Assembly (NCBI GenBank): GCA_004010275.1
Contig: RBWT01000037.1
Coordinates: forward strand, 1 to 49,858
Reading direction: 5' to 3'
Source: Streptomyces huasconensis
GTDB taxonomy: Bacteria; Actinomycetota; Actinomycetes; Streptomycetales; Streptomycetaceae
DNA: 49,858 nucleotides
Part shown: positions 1-8,307 of the stretch, piece by piece
How positions within the stretch are numbered: the stretch's first letter is position 1
Layout of the letters: the number at the start of each line of letters is the position of its first letter
Translations under genes and position numbers: made by a program
The notes under the pieces: generated by a model
The model's database searches: none
What the model was told of the DNA's origin: nothing
What the model saw: only the letters and a program-made list of their open reading frames with translations

Positions 1-737
1 CGACGAAGCCGCGACGCCCCAGGCCCCGTATCCCGCCGTCAGCGCGTCCCACCTCCGGCCGCAAGCCCGCTCCCGCCCCCGCGTCCGCGTCCGCCGCTTC
101 GACGTCGGGACCGCCGCCCCCGCGTCCGCCGCCTGGCCTCCCCGTCCCGAACCCGGCCCTTGGCTCCCGGATCTCGTGTCAGTCGAAGACCGCTCTCCTG
201 TGCCCGATGCCTGGGCCCTTTGCCTCGTGTCCTCGTCCAACGGCCCGTTCTGCCACGCCTCCTGCACCACCGCACGCTCCTTCGTTTCCGCACAGGTGAG
301 GCCCGGCCGCGCGGGCGGCCGAGCCGGGGCGCCGACCCTAAGCGAAGCCCGGGAAGCGGAACAAGAGTTTCGACAAACGGAAATGGAGGGCGAGGTTCGA
401 GGCGAGCGCTTGACCGGCCGCACTCCATGGCGCCGACGTGGCGGCGAGGTGGCACAACGGGACCGCATCGCTTGCCGCGCCGCACGTCACGAGCATCACC
501 GCAGGTCAGGATGTGTGGCGTAACTTCCAGGAAACATCGGCGCCCTAGGTTGAGCGGACGCCGAACGGGCCGGGCCCTCCGCCGAAGACGGACCGTCCCG
601 GTCGGCCATGCTGCTTCACCCCGAGTACGGGCACGATCCCGGACGCCCGGCCGGTACGGCCGACGGATGCCGAGGAACGCCGGCGGCCCTGGCGTGCCCT
701 CCCGCCCGTCCCCGGCTCCGACGCGCAGGGAGGTCCC
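1..737. other. No gene recognised; left edge of window
   Basis: No protein family is recognisable in these 737 bases. One plus-strand frame is open from the left edge to 523, but its translation is Arg/Pro/Ala-rich and low in complexity, which a random frame at this G+C also gives. It could be the end of a gene starting outside the window. The segment before 738 is the 5' region of the GntR gene and ends in a GGGAGG ribosome-binding site. Confidence 0.4.
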
Positions 738-1580
738 ATGAACGCCTCGCCCACCGAGCCCGCGCCTCCGGGCACCGACAGAAGCGGCCCCTCCGCGCCC
801 GGTTCGGGACCGGAGAACCGGCGACGCACCCGGGCGGACCGCGCCCGGCAGGTCGCGGAAGTCCTGCGCCGTCAGATCGCCTCCGGAGCCTTCGCCTCAG
901 GCCTGCTGCCGAACGAGCGGGTGCTGATCGCCGACTTCGCGGTGTCCCGCAACACCGTCCGCGAGGCGCTGGGCGTGCTGCGCGACGAAGGCGTGATCGA
1001 GCGGCGCCAGGGCGTGGGCACGGTGATCGTGCGGCGGCCCTACGAGCACACGTTGGAGCGGTTGACCGGCCTGGCCGAAACGCTGCGCAGCCATGGCGAG
1101 GTGGTCAATCAGGTGCGGGTCGCGGACGTGGTGCGTCCGCCCGGTGAGGTGGCGTGCAAGCTGCACGTACCTGACGGCGGACGAGTGGTCTACATCGAAC
1201 GGCTGCGGCTGCTGGACGGCGTGCCGCTCTCCTTGGACCTGACCTACCTGGCCGCGGACATCGGGGAACCGCTGCTGGCCGCCGACCTGGCCGGGCGGGA
1301 CCTGTTCGGACTCATTGAGCAGTCCACCGGCGGTCGGCTCGGCTCGGCGAGCGTCACCGTGCACGCGGTGAGTGGCGACCCGCACACGTGTGAGCTGCTG
1401 GGCATCCCGGCCGGCTCGGCACTGTTCACCGTCGAACGGCTGACCAGGCTGCCCGACGGGCGTCCGGTGGACCTGGAGTACCTGCGCATCCGCGGCGACC
1501 GCCTGGCGTTCCGCGCCGAACTCGTGCGCGCCGCCGCCCCGGAGAACGGCGCCGTACGACAGACAGGAACCGAACGGTGA
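738..1580 (+). CDS. GntR-family transcriptional regulator (HutC/UTRA type)
   Basis: A 280-residue cytoplasmic DNA-binding repressor. After a disordered Pro-rich tail of about 35 residues comes a GntR winged helix (about 35-105) with the family pattern QIASGAFASG, a helix reading FAVSRNTVREALGVLRDEG, and a wing (GVGTVIV). Residues 115-265 fit a UTRA ligand-binding domain, including the late SALFTVERLTRLPDGRPVDL and EYLRIRGDR blocks. The ATG follows GGGAGG at good spacing. The stop overlaps a GTG (GTGA at 1577), and a DHA2-type exporter lies just downstream, so it probably controls that exporter in response to a small molecule. The ligand cannot be told from sequence. Confidence 0.9.
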   Translation: MNASPTEPAPPGTDRSGPSAPGSGPENRRRTRADRARQVAEVLRRQIASGAFASGLLPNERVLIADFAVSRNTVREALGVLRDEGVIERRQGVGTVIVRRPYEHTLERLTGLAETLRSHGEVVNQVRVADVVRPPGEVACKLHVPDGGRVVYIERLRLLDGVPLSLDLTYLAADIGEPLLAADLAGRDLFGLIEQSTGGRLGSASVTVHAVSGDPHTCELLGIPAGSALFTVERLTRLPDGRPVDLEYLRIRGDRLAFRAELVRAAAPENGAVRQTGTER

Positions 1581-1712
1581 ACCCCGACCCGCAGGCCACA
1601 GGCGGGACGCCGCCCGGTCACGCCCAACCTGCGGAGCAAGGCGCAGCGAGCCCCGCTCCCGCCCAGCAGAAAACCGTCCACCAGAAGCCCGCCCACCGGA
1701 ACCTCGGCGACC

Positions 1713-3272
1713 ATGGCCCCGCCCACCAGAAACCTGCCCACCACACCCCCGGCAACCAAACCCCCCGCCCCCAACACCCCGCACATCAAGGCCCCGACCC
1801 GTCAACCGTCTCCGGTGATGTGTCTGTGCGTCACCTTGGTCGTGGGCATGGTCTCGGCCGTGAACCTCGCGATCCCCGCGCTGTCGCGCAGCGCTCCAGG
1901 GTCGGCCGAGTCGGTGATGTGGGTGGTCGACGGCTACGTGGTGTTCTTCGCGTGCCTGCTCATTCCGGGCGGCGCGCTCGCCGACCGGCTCGGCCGCAAA
2001 CCGGTGCTGGCCGCGGGCATGGGCCTGTTCACCGCCGGGTGCGTGGTGTGTGCCGTGGCGCCGGGCATCGGCACCGTGATCGCGGGCCGGGTGGTCAGTG
2101 GCGTGGGCGCGCGGCGGTGTTGCCGACGACGTTGGCCCTGATGGTGGGCGGTGCGTCGGCGGACCGCAGGCCGCGGCTGGTGGCGGTGTGGGCGTCGATG
2201 ACAGGTGTGGCGGCCGTGCTGGGCAACGTCGGTGGTGGCGCGGCGGTGCAGCTCGGTTCGTGGCGGGCGTTGTTCTGGTGTGTGGTGCCGCTGTCGGTGG
2301 CGGCACTCATCCTGGTGGTGGTGTTCTCCCCGGCGCCACCGCGGCATGACCGGCCGGTGTCAATGGTGTCCGCGGGCCTCCTGACAGCCGGGTCCCTCGC
2401 GCTGCTGTCGGGCATCGTGTCCGGTCCGCAGTCCGGCTGGGGCAGCGCGCGCGTACTGGCCGGGTTCGGGTCGGCGGTGGTGCTGCTGGCGGCCTGGACC
2501 GGCTGGGAGCTGCGGCGCGAGCATCCGATGCTGGACCCCCGGCTGTTCACCGTGCCGGTGGTGCGGGCAGGGGCGGTCGGCATGGCACTGGCGTTCGTCG
2601 GGATGTTCGGCCTGTTCTACGTCAACGGGCAGTACTTGCAGTACGCCAAGGGCTACTCGCCGCTGGGGGCGGGGGTACGGCTGCTGCCGATGGCGGGTGC
2701 GCTGCTGCTCGCGCCGCGCTGCACGGCGGCCCTGGAGCGACGTGCCGGCGCGCGGGTGACGCTCGGTTTCGGACTGGCGGTGCTGGCGGCCGGGCTGGGC
2801 ACGGTCTCGCTGGTCGGCCCGAGCACCCCGTACTCCTTGTACGCGCTCGGGGTGACGCTCACGGCGGCCGGTTGTGGCCTCGCGACGCCGCTGCTGTCGC
2901 ACGGCATGATGTCCGCCCTGCCGGCACACCGGGCCGGGGTGGGCTCCGGACTGCAGAGCCTGGTGCGGGAGTTGGGCAGCGCGCTGGGCGTGGCGGTCAG
3001 CGGCAGCGTGGTGGCCGGGGCGTTCACCGCGGGCCTCCCGGCACCGCTGCGCGGGCCCGGAGCGCCGACGACCGTCACCGACCGCCGAACAGTGCCTGGC
3101 CGCTCAGGGACTGACTTCGCCCGGCCTGCGGCACGCCGTCGTCACGGACTTCACGGACGCCCTCGACACCGCGATGCGCGTGCTGGCCGTACTGGTGGTG
3201 GCGGTCGGGGCGCTGGTCGTCGCTTGGTACCCGAGCCGACAGCCGCGGGCAGCGGACGAACAGGACGGGTGA
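1713..3272 (+). CDS. MFS drug exporter, DHA2 (EmrB/QacA) type, interrupted by two compensating frameshifts
   Basis: Proton-driven multidrug efflux permease of the 14-helix class. The N-terminal helices and motif A (GGALADRLGRKPVLAAG) read in the frame of 1713. At about 2109, in a GCGCGCGG run, the frame shifts; one added base would give the motif C-like GVGAAAVLPTTLALM. The next helices read in the second frame to about 3060. The last helix and C-terminus (ending PRAADEQDG at 3272) return to the first frame. The two shifts cancel and the joined product is about 519 residues, normal for the family, so assembly indels are more likely than decay. A His/Pro-rich stretch precedes the first helix. 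A GTG at 1577 overlapping the GntR stop is an alternative start but lies in another frame. Confidence 0.75.
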
Positions 3273-3317
3273 GCGCGGAAGCGGGCGTCCTGACACAGGC
3301 CGGAGCGCACATGTTCG

Positions 3318-3411
3318 ACCGAGGCCGGAACGCGTGGCCGAACCAAGGCCGGAACCGGTGGCCGACCGGGGCCGGAACCGGTGGCCGACCGAGGCCAGAA
3401 CGCGTGGCCGG
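3318..3411. repeat. Four tandem copies of a 23-24 bp unit
   Basis: Four head-to-tail copies start at 3318, 3342, 3365 and 3388. The unit is approximately ACC-GAGGCCGGAACC-GGTGGCCG with few differences between copies. The array lies between the MFS stop (3272) and the L,D-transpeptidase start. No gene is recognisable in it. Confidence 0.8.
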
Positions 3412-3547
3412 ACCCCGGTACGGGCGGCGGCCGGTACGCTCCTCGCCGCCTGGCGACAAATCGCCCCCGTTACGCACCTGTCTCAATTTGTCGTGCAACG
3501 AACTGTGGGTACTCGTTGTCTAACAAGCGGGATCGACCCGCGGAGGA

Positions 3548-4267
3548 ATGACGAACGAGGGGCAGGCAGCAGTGGGGGACATACGCAGACGAGGAGCCGT
3601 GGCCCTGGGGATCACCGCGCTGGTGGCCCCGCTCACGGTGGCGCTCGGCGCGGGCAGCGCGCAGGCCGCGTCGTGCTCGACGCAGACCGGGCCGTACCAG
3701 AAGCAGATCGAGAAGTTCCTGGGCCGCCCGGTGGACGGCAGGCAGTCGGCGGCCGACTGCAAGGCCATAAAGGCCTTCCAGACGACACACAAGATCACCC
3801 CGAACATCGGGTACGCGGGCCCCGTCACCTGGGGCGTCATGGACCTCATGAACAAGCAGAAGGCGGTGGGCGACAACCCCAACAAGGCGGGCAAGTGCCC
3901 GACCGACAAGGGGCGCATCGCCTGTGTCGACCTGACGCTCCAGCTCAGCTGGATTCAGGACGGCAGGAACCTCAAGTACGGCCCGGTCCCGGTACGCACC
4001 GGACGCAACGGCCACGAGACCCGTACGGGCCTGACGAAGGTCTACTGGCGGGACATCGACCACGTGTCGAGCATCTACGACGTCCCGATGCCGTACAGCC
4101 AGTTCTTCGACGGCGGCCAGGCCTTCCACTCGGTCGGCATCAGCGTCTGGTCCCCGCCGGGCTCCCACGGCTGCGTCAACATGACGAAGAAGGACGCCGT
4201 GAAGTACTGGAACACGCTCCGCAAGGGCGACGACGTCTTCGTCTACGGCCGCAAGCCGGGCACCTGA
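3548..4267 (+). CDS. Secreted L,D-transpeptidase (YkuD family)
   Basis: Peptidoglycan-remodelling enzyme that acts outside the membrane, forming 3-3 crosslinks or attaching proteins to the wall. Residues 1-41 form a signal peptide (Arg-rich start, hydrophobic core, SAQAA cleavage site). Residues 45-115 resemble a peptidoglycan-binding domain (AIKAFQTTHKI, GYAGPVTWGVM). The YkuD catalytic domain follows, with the signature HSVGISVWSPPGSHGCVNM; the Cys near residue 209 is the expected nucleophile. The 239-residue length is normal. The ATG at 3548 follows GGAGGA closely. A GTG at 3572 with GAGGGG upstream gives a more conventional signal peptide (VGDIRRRG) and may be the true start. Confidence 0.92.
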   Translation: MTNEGQAAVGDIRRRGAVALGITALVAPLTVALGAGSAQAASCSTQTGPYQKQIEKFLGRPVDGRQSAADCKAIKAFQTTHKITPNIGYAGPVTWGVMDLMNKQKAVGDNPNKAGKCPTDKGRIACVDLTLQLSWIQDGRNLKYGPVPVRTGRNGHETRTGLTKVYWRDIDHVSSIYDVPMPYSQFFDGGQAFHSVGISVWSPPGSHGCVNMTKKDAVKYWNTLRKGDDVFVYGRKPGT

Positions 4268-4467
4268 CCCGCGGCAGGCACCCCACGCCCGGTCCGGTGA
4301 CGTCGAGCCGCACCGGGCGGTGGGCGGGCCGGTGAAGTCCCGCCATTCGACAGCGGGTTGGCGTGCCCAGAAGTCGGCGCCCGACAGAACCGGCCAACCT
4401 TCGGAGGCATGCGTTCTGCTCAACCTGGTTATACGGGAAGAAAGTTGGGCGAGAATGGGGGCCTTCG

Positions 4468-4692
4468 ATGAGCGTGCTGACCATAGTGTTCCTGAGTCTG
4501 TTCGTGGTGATGGGGCTGGTGCAGGTCATCAAGCCGCAGTGGCTGTGGAGGATGAACCGGCCCCTCCAGGCCCCCTTCGTCAAGGATTACGACGCCACCG
4601 AGCCCTCCCATGCCGGGTACGTGATGATGCGTGCCACAGGCGTGGTGATGCTGGCGGCGGCGGTGACGATACTGATCGTCGCCGTCCGCTAG
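4468..4692 (+). CDS. Small two-helix membrane protein
   Basis: A 74-residue protein with two predicted membrane helices: residues 2-20 (LTIVFLSLFVVMGLVQVI) and 52-72 (TGVVMLAAAVTILIVAV). They are separated by a polar loop containing KPQWLWRMNRPLQAPFVKDYD. The pattern resembles small uncharacterised actinobacterial membrane proteins of the DUF6199 kind, from memory only. The ATG follows a G-rich stretch (GGGGG) eight bases upstream. It is convergent with the ABC exporter that ends at 4721, so it is probably not part of the lasso operon. Function unknown. Confidence 0.65.
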   Translation: MSVLTIVFLSLFVVMGLVQVIKPQWLWRMNRPLQAPFVKDYDATEPSHAGYVMMRATGVVMLAAAVTILIVAVR

Positions 4693-4720
4693 GCACGTGA
4701 GGAGGAAGGCCGACAACGGA

Positions 4721-6541
4721 TCAGACGAGCAGTTGGGTGCCCGCGAGGCGTCGGTACAAGGTGTCCTGGACGAGCAGCTCCTCGTGGGTGCCGGTGGCGC
4801 GCACCCGGCCGGACTCCATGACCACGATGCGGTCGGCCCTGGTCACGGTGGACAGGCGGTGCGCGATGACGAGTACCGTCGTCTCGCGTGCCACCTCCAC
4901 GATGACGTCGCGCAGCGCCTGCTCGTTGGCAGCGTCCAACTGGGACGTGGCCTCGTCCAGGAGGAGCAGTCGCGGACCGCGGAGCAGGGCCCGCGCGATG
5001 GCGACACGCTGGCGTTCACCGCCGGACAGCCGCGTTCCCCGGTGCCCTACCGGGGTGTCGAGCCCCTGCGGCAGCGACCGTACGAACGTGTCCAGGCGGG
5101 TGCGGACGAGAACCTCGCATATCTTCTCGTCGGTGGTGTCGGGCGCGGCGAGCACGAGGTTGTCGCGCAGGCTGCCGGAGAGCACCGGGGCGTCCTGCTC
5201 GATGTAACCGATGTGGGCGCGGAGTTCCGGCAGCGGGATGTCCAGGATGTCCCTGCCGTCCAGGAGCACTCTGCCCGAGGTGGGTTCGTAAAACCGCTCC
5301 AGCAGGGCGAAGAGGGTGGACTTGCCCGCTCCGGAAGGACCGACCACGGCGGTCATGCCTCGGCCGGGCACCGCGAAATCGACGCCGCGGTGGACGTCGG
5401 GCAGGTCGGGGCGGTAGCGGAAGACGACCTTCTCGAAGACGACGGCCACCGGGTCACCGGTCACGGCGGTCACAGCGGTCGCCGCGGTCAGTGGTCGCCC
5501 GCGGTGCGCCGCCGGGGCATCGTCCTCGCAGGCCAGCTGGTCCACCTCGCGCAACCGGGCGACGGCCGCCGCGCCCACCTGGAACTGGGTGGCCGCCTGG
5601 ATGAGCTGGGAGACCGGTTCCGTCAGGTAGAAGAGGAAGAGCAGGAAGGCGACGAGGGTCGACACGTCGATGGCACCCGAGGCGACCCGGGCTCCGCCGA
5701 CTCCCAGTACGGACAGGAACGAGAGCTGGACCGACAGCCCGGCCGCTGTGCCCATCACCGCCTGCCACTTGGCCGCCCGCACGCCGTGCCGCCACGCCTC
5801 GTCGGCCGCCCGGCGGACGGCGGCGGTCTCGCGTTCCTCCGCCCCGGACGCCTTCACCGTCCGCAGCGCCCCCAGGACCCGTTCGAGCGCCGAGCCCATG
5901 GCGCCCACCGCGGTCTGCGCCCGGACGGTGGCGCGGGAGATGCGGGGCATGGCCGTGGTGACCACCGCGCTGACGAAGAGAGTCACGCCGACCGAGACGC
6001 ACAGCAGGACGGGGTCGAGCAGGCCCATCATGACCAGCACGCCGGCGAGGGTGAGGGTGCCGTTGGCCGCCGAGATCACCGACTGGGTGGTGACCTGCCG
6101 CAGCAGCGTGGTGTCCGACGTGACGCGGGCCAGGAGGTCACCGGGCTCGGCGCGTTCGAAGTCGGGCACCTTCAGGCGCAGCAGCCTGCCGATGAGCTGG
6201 TGGCGGGCCCGCAGCACCACCGACTCGGCGGTGTGGGCGAGGACGTACTGGCTGAGCGCCCTGAGCGCGGCGCCCAGCAGGACGAGCGCGGTCAGCAGGG
6301 TCAGTGTGCCCGCGACACGCTCGTGTCGTGAGAGGTCCTCGATCAGCGCCTTCGCCGCGAGCGGCTGGGTGAGGACCGCCGCCGCCCCGGCGAGCGCGAG
6401 CAGCCCGCCCAGGGCTATACGCCGACCGTGCGGGCGCATGTGTTCCAGCAGGACACGGCCCGTCAGACGAGCGGGCACGGGCGTCGGACGCGCCGCCGCC
6501 CTCGTGGGACCAGGTGCCGTGTCACGTACGTGTGTGGTCAC
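4721..6541 (-). CDS. ABC exporter, fused permease-ATPase (probable lasso peptide exporter)
   Basis: A 606-residue half-transporter that would work as a homodimer. Residues about 40-320 hold the six-helix permease domain; residues about 365-600 hold the ATPase. Seen are Walker A (GPSGAGKSTL), the ABC signature (LSGGERQRVAIAR), Walker B (LLLLDEAT) and the H-loop (VIAHRLSTV). Start is GTG at 6541, only 13 bp after the stop of the flavoenzyme gene, which makes it the last gene of the lasso operon. Dedicated D-type ABC transporters commonly export the mature lasso peptide and give self-protection. No C39 peptidase domain is present, as expected, because the leader is cut by B2. The role in lasso export is inferred from position. 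Confidence 0.9.
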   Translation of the reverse strand: MTTHVRDTAPGPTRAAARPTPVPARLTGRVLLEHMRPHGRRIALGGLLALAGAAAVLTQPLAAKALIEDLSRHERVAGTLTLLTALVLLGAALRALSQYVLAHTAESVVLRARHQLIGRLLRLKVPDFERAEPGDLLARVTSDTTLLRQVTTQSVISAANGTLTLAGVLVMMGLLDPVLLCVSVGVTLFVSAVVTTAMPRISRATVRAQTAVGAMGSALERVLGALRTVKASGAEERETAAVRRAADEAWRHGVRAAKWQAVMGTAAGLSVQLSFLSVLGVGGARVASGAIDVSTLVAFLLFLFYLTEPVSQLIQAATQFQVGAAAVARLREVDQLACEDDAPAAHRGRPLTAATAVTAVTGDPVAVVFEKVVFRYRPDLPDVHRGVDFAVPGRGMTAVVGPSGAGKSTLFALLERFYEPTSGRVLLDGRDILDIPLPELRAHIGYIEQDAPVLSGSLRDNLVLAAPDTTDEKICEVLVRTRLDTFVRSLPQGLDTPVGHRGTRLSGGERQRVAIARALLRGPRLLLLDEATSQLDAANEQALRDVIVEVARETTVLVIAHRLSTVTRADRIVVMESGRVRATGTHEELLVQDTLYRRLAGTQLLV

Positions 6542-6554
6542 GGTGAGCCGGGCC

Positions 6555-7621
6555 TCAGACCGCGATCCGGGCGCGGGCCGCGCCGACCCGGTGCCGTACG
6601 GCGGGGAAGACCTCGGTGGCCAGCCGCTCCAGGTTCCGCAACACGTCGCCGGTGTCCGCCGCGGCCTCGACCTGGCACATCACCCGCATGCAGCCGGAGG
6701 TGCGGATGTGGTGCGCCAACCGTTCGACGCACGTCTCGGCGGAGCCGACAGGGTGTGTCGACAGGAGCGTGTCCGCGAGGTGCTCGATGTTCGCGGCGGA
6801 GACCGGTGGCGGTGCGGGGACGGCGTCCCCCAGGAGGCGGCTGGGGTGGTTGTTCAGCGAGAGGATGAAGCGCGCGCGGTCCCGCATGAGCCGTCTGGCG
6901 TTCTCGGGCACGTCGCAGACCTGGGTGAACACGGCGAACGCGTGACCCGCCGCCGGCTTCGGGTGCCCGCCGCTCAGCCGGCGGCGTTCGTAGAGGGCCA
7001 TCATCTCCGCCTTGGCCTCGGCGCCCTTGTCGAAGAACAGCATGAGGGGAAGTCCCCGGTCGGCGGCAAGTTCTATCGACGCGGGGGAGCCGGCCGCCAC
7101 GTACACCGGAGGGCCTGACGAGGTGTGCACGGGAGGTGTGAGGCGGACCGCACGCAGGGCCGGGTCCGCGGACACCTCGCCGCGCGCGCGCCCAGGAGGC
7201 GGTCCAGCGGGCCGGCCAGCCCCGCCCGCCAGGCCGCGAGCCCAGGACCCAGCACGTCGTACTCCACGCCCGGGAAGCCGCGACCCACGCCGAGCGAGAA
7301 CCGGCCGCCCGACAACTGGCCCAGCAACGCCGCCTGCTCAGCCGTGTGCACCGGCGAGTGCAGCGGCAGCACTGTCACCGCGGTACCCACATGCAGGGTT
7401 TCGGTCATCGCCAGCAGGTACGCGGCGAGGGTGAGCGCCGAGGGGTTGACGGCCGTGTCGAGGAAGTGGTGCTCGGTCACCCATACGTCGTCCAGGCCCA
7501 GCTCCTCCGCCCGCCGTGCCACCTCCACGGTGCGGGCCAGGACCTCGGCCGCCGACTGGCCGGGGTGCCGGTCGGTGGCCAGGGTGACGCCGAACCTGAG
7601 GTCTTCTCGCTCGTCCATCAT
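6555..7621 (-). CDS. LLM-class (luciferase-like) flavin-dependent monooxygenase in the lasso operon, one frameshift
   Basis: A TIM-barrel flavoenzyme of the bacterial luciferase superfamily that uses reduced flavin and O2. The N-terminal half carries RFGVTLATDRHPG, a WVTEHHFLD block (the EHH of luciferase-like proteins), AVTVLPLHSPVHTAEQAALL and LSGGRFSLGVGRGFP. The C-terminal half continues in another frame from about 7185 (PPVYVAAGSPASIELAADRGLPLM, then GSAETCVERLAHHIRTSG). The shift lies in a CGCGCGCGCG run, and one added base joins the halves into about 355 residues, normal for the family. The ATG at 7621 overlaps the B2 stop (ATGA), so the two are translationally coupled. Coupling makes it a strong candidate tailoring enzyme. 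The substrate is not shown; oxidation of the Trp-rich core is a hypothesis. Confidence 0.82.
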
Positions 7622-8053
7622 GCGTCCCCCCGGGTCCCGCTGTGGGCGGGCACCCGCATCAGTGTCCGGAAGTACTGGATGTCCTCACCCTCGCCCACGG
7701 GGCGGCCGGGCCACCTCGACCCAGGCGTGGGCACGGAACGGCTGCGTACGCACACCTGTGCACCAGTCCGGCCAGTGCCCTGCGGCACGGCACATCAGCG
7801 CGGTGGCCACGGAGCGCTGCAGACAGCCCTGCCCGGCACACTTGCTGCTCACGGACACCACGGCCTGGCGACAGCGCAACGCCTCCACCTGGGTGGCGGG
7901 ACGTGCCCCGCGTGCGGCGGTGCCGAGGGTACGACGGAGCCTGGCGGGCGAGAGCCTGATGAGGAACCACGCCGCGGTCACGGCGGCTCGGGCGAGCAGA
8001 TGTGTGGTGAGCGGGACACGTGTCCGCTGCTCCGGCACGACCGAGAAGCTCAT
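7618..8053 (-). CDS. Lasso peptide B2 protein (leader protease), one frameshift near the 3' end
   Basis: Transglutaminase-like cysteine protease that removes the leader of the lasso precursor, working with B1 and C. The N-terminus (LLARAAVTAAWFLIRLSPARLRRTL) and ALRCRQAVVSVSSKC are typical of B2. The catalytic Cys is in GQGCLQRSVATALMCRAAGH, followed by the family block WPDWCTGVRTQPF, and the catalytic His is in AHAWVEV. The reading frame as given stops at 7685; a one-base shift near 7700 gives PVGEGEDIQYFRTLMRVPAHSG and a stop at 7618, matching the usual C-terminal EDIQYFRTL block and a total near 145 residues. Start overlaps the B1 stop and stop overlaps the flavoenzyme start, both as ATGA. 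Confidence 0.9.
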
Positions 8054-8307
8054 GCGGTCACCAACCCTGCCTTGAGGAGGTGTTCGAGCAACCTGTTGAC
8101 GTCGGCGGTCAGGCGTGTGGTGTCCTGCGAGAAGCGGACGCCGAGTTCGTCGACGACCTCCGCGATGTCCTTGCCCTCCCGCAGGGACCGAACGACCGCG
8201 GCTCCGGTGGCGTTGAGCATCCAGTACCGGCCGGTGGTCTCGTGGAGCAGCACCATGCCGTCATCGGTGTCAGCCGCCGTCACGTGCGGGGCGAGTGAGT
8301 AGCTCAT
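8050..8307 (-). CDS. Lasso peptide B1 protein (PqqD-like RiPP recognition element)
   Basis: An 85-residue PqqD-family protein that binds the precursor leader and delivers it to B2 and C. Seen are the beta-strand block GMVLLHETTGRYWMLNATGAAVV and the helical half EGKDIAEVVDELGVRFS, then LTADVNRLLEHLLKAGLV, all typical of split B1 proteins. ATG at 8307 overlaps the cyclase stop (ATGA); its own TGA overlaps the B2 ATG. The tight coupling suggests near-equal synthesis of C, B1 and B2. Confidence 0.93.
   Translation of the reverse strand: MSYSLAPHVTAADTDDGMVLLHETTGRYWMLNATGAAVVRSLREGKDIAEVVDELGVRFSQDTTRLTADVNRLLEHLLKAGLVTA

Noticed and set aside
4697..6331. Long plus-strand open frame opposite the ABC exporter
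   Set aside because: The minus-strand exporter has all ATPase motifs; the plus-strand product is low-complexity charged sequence.
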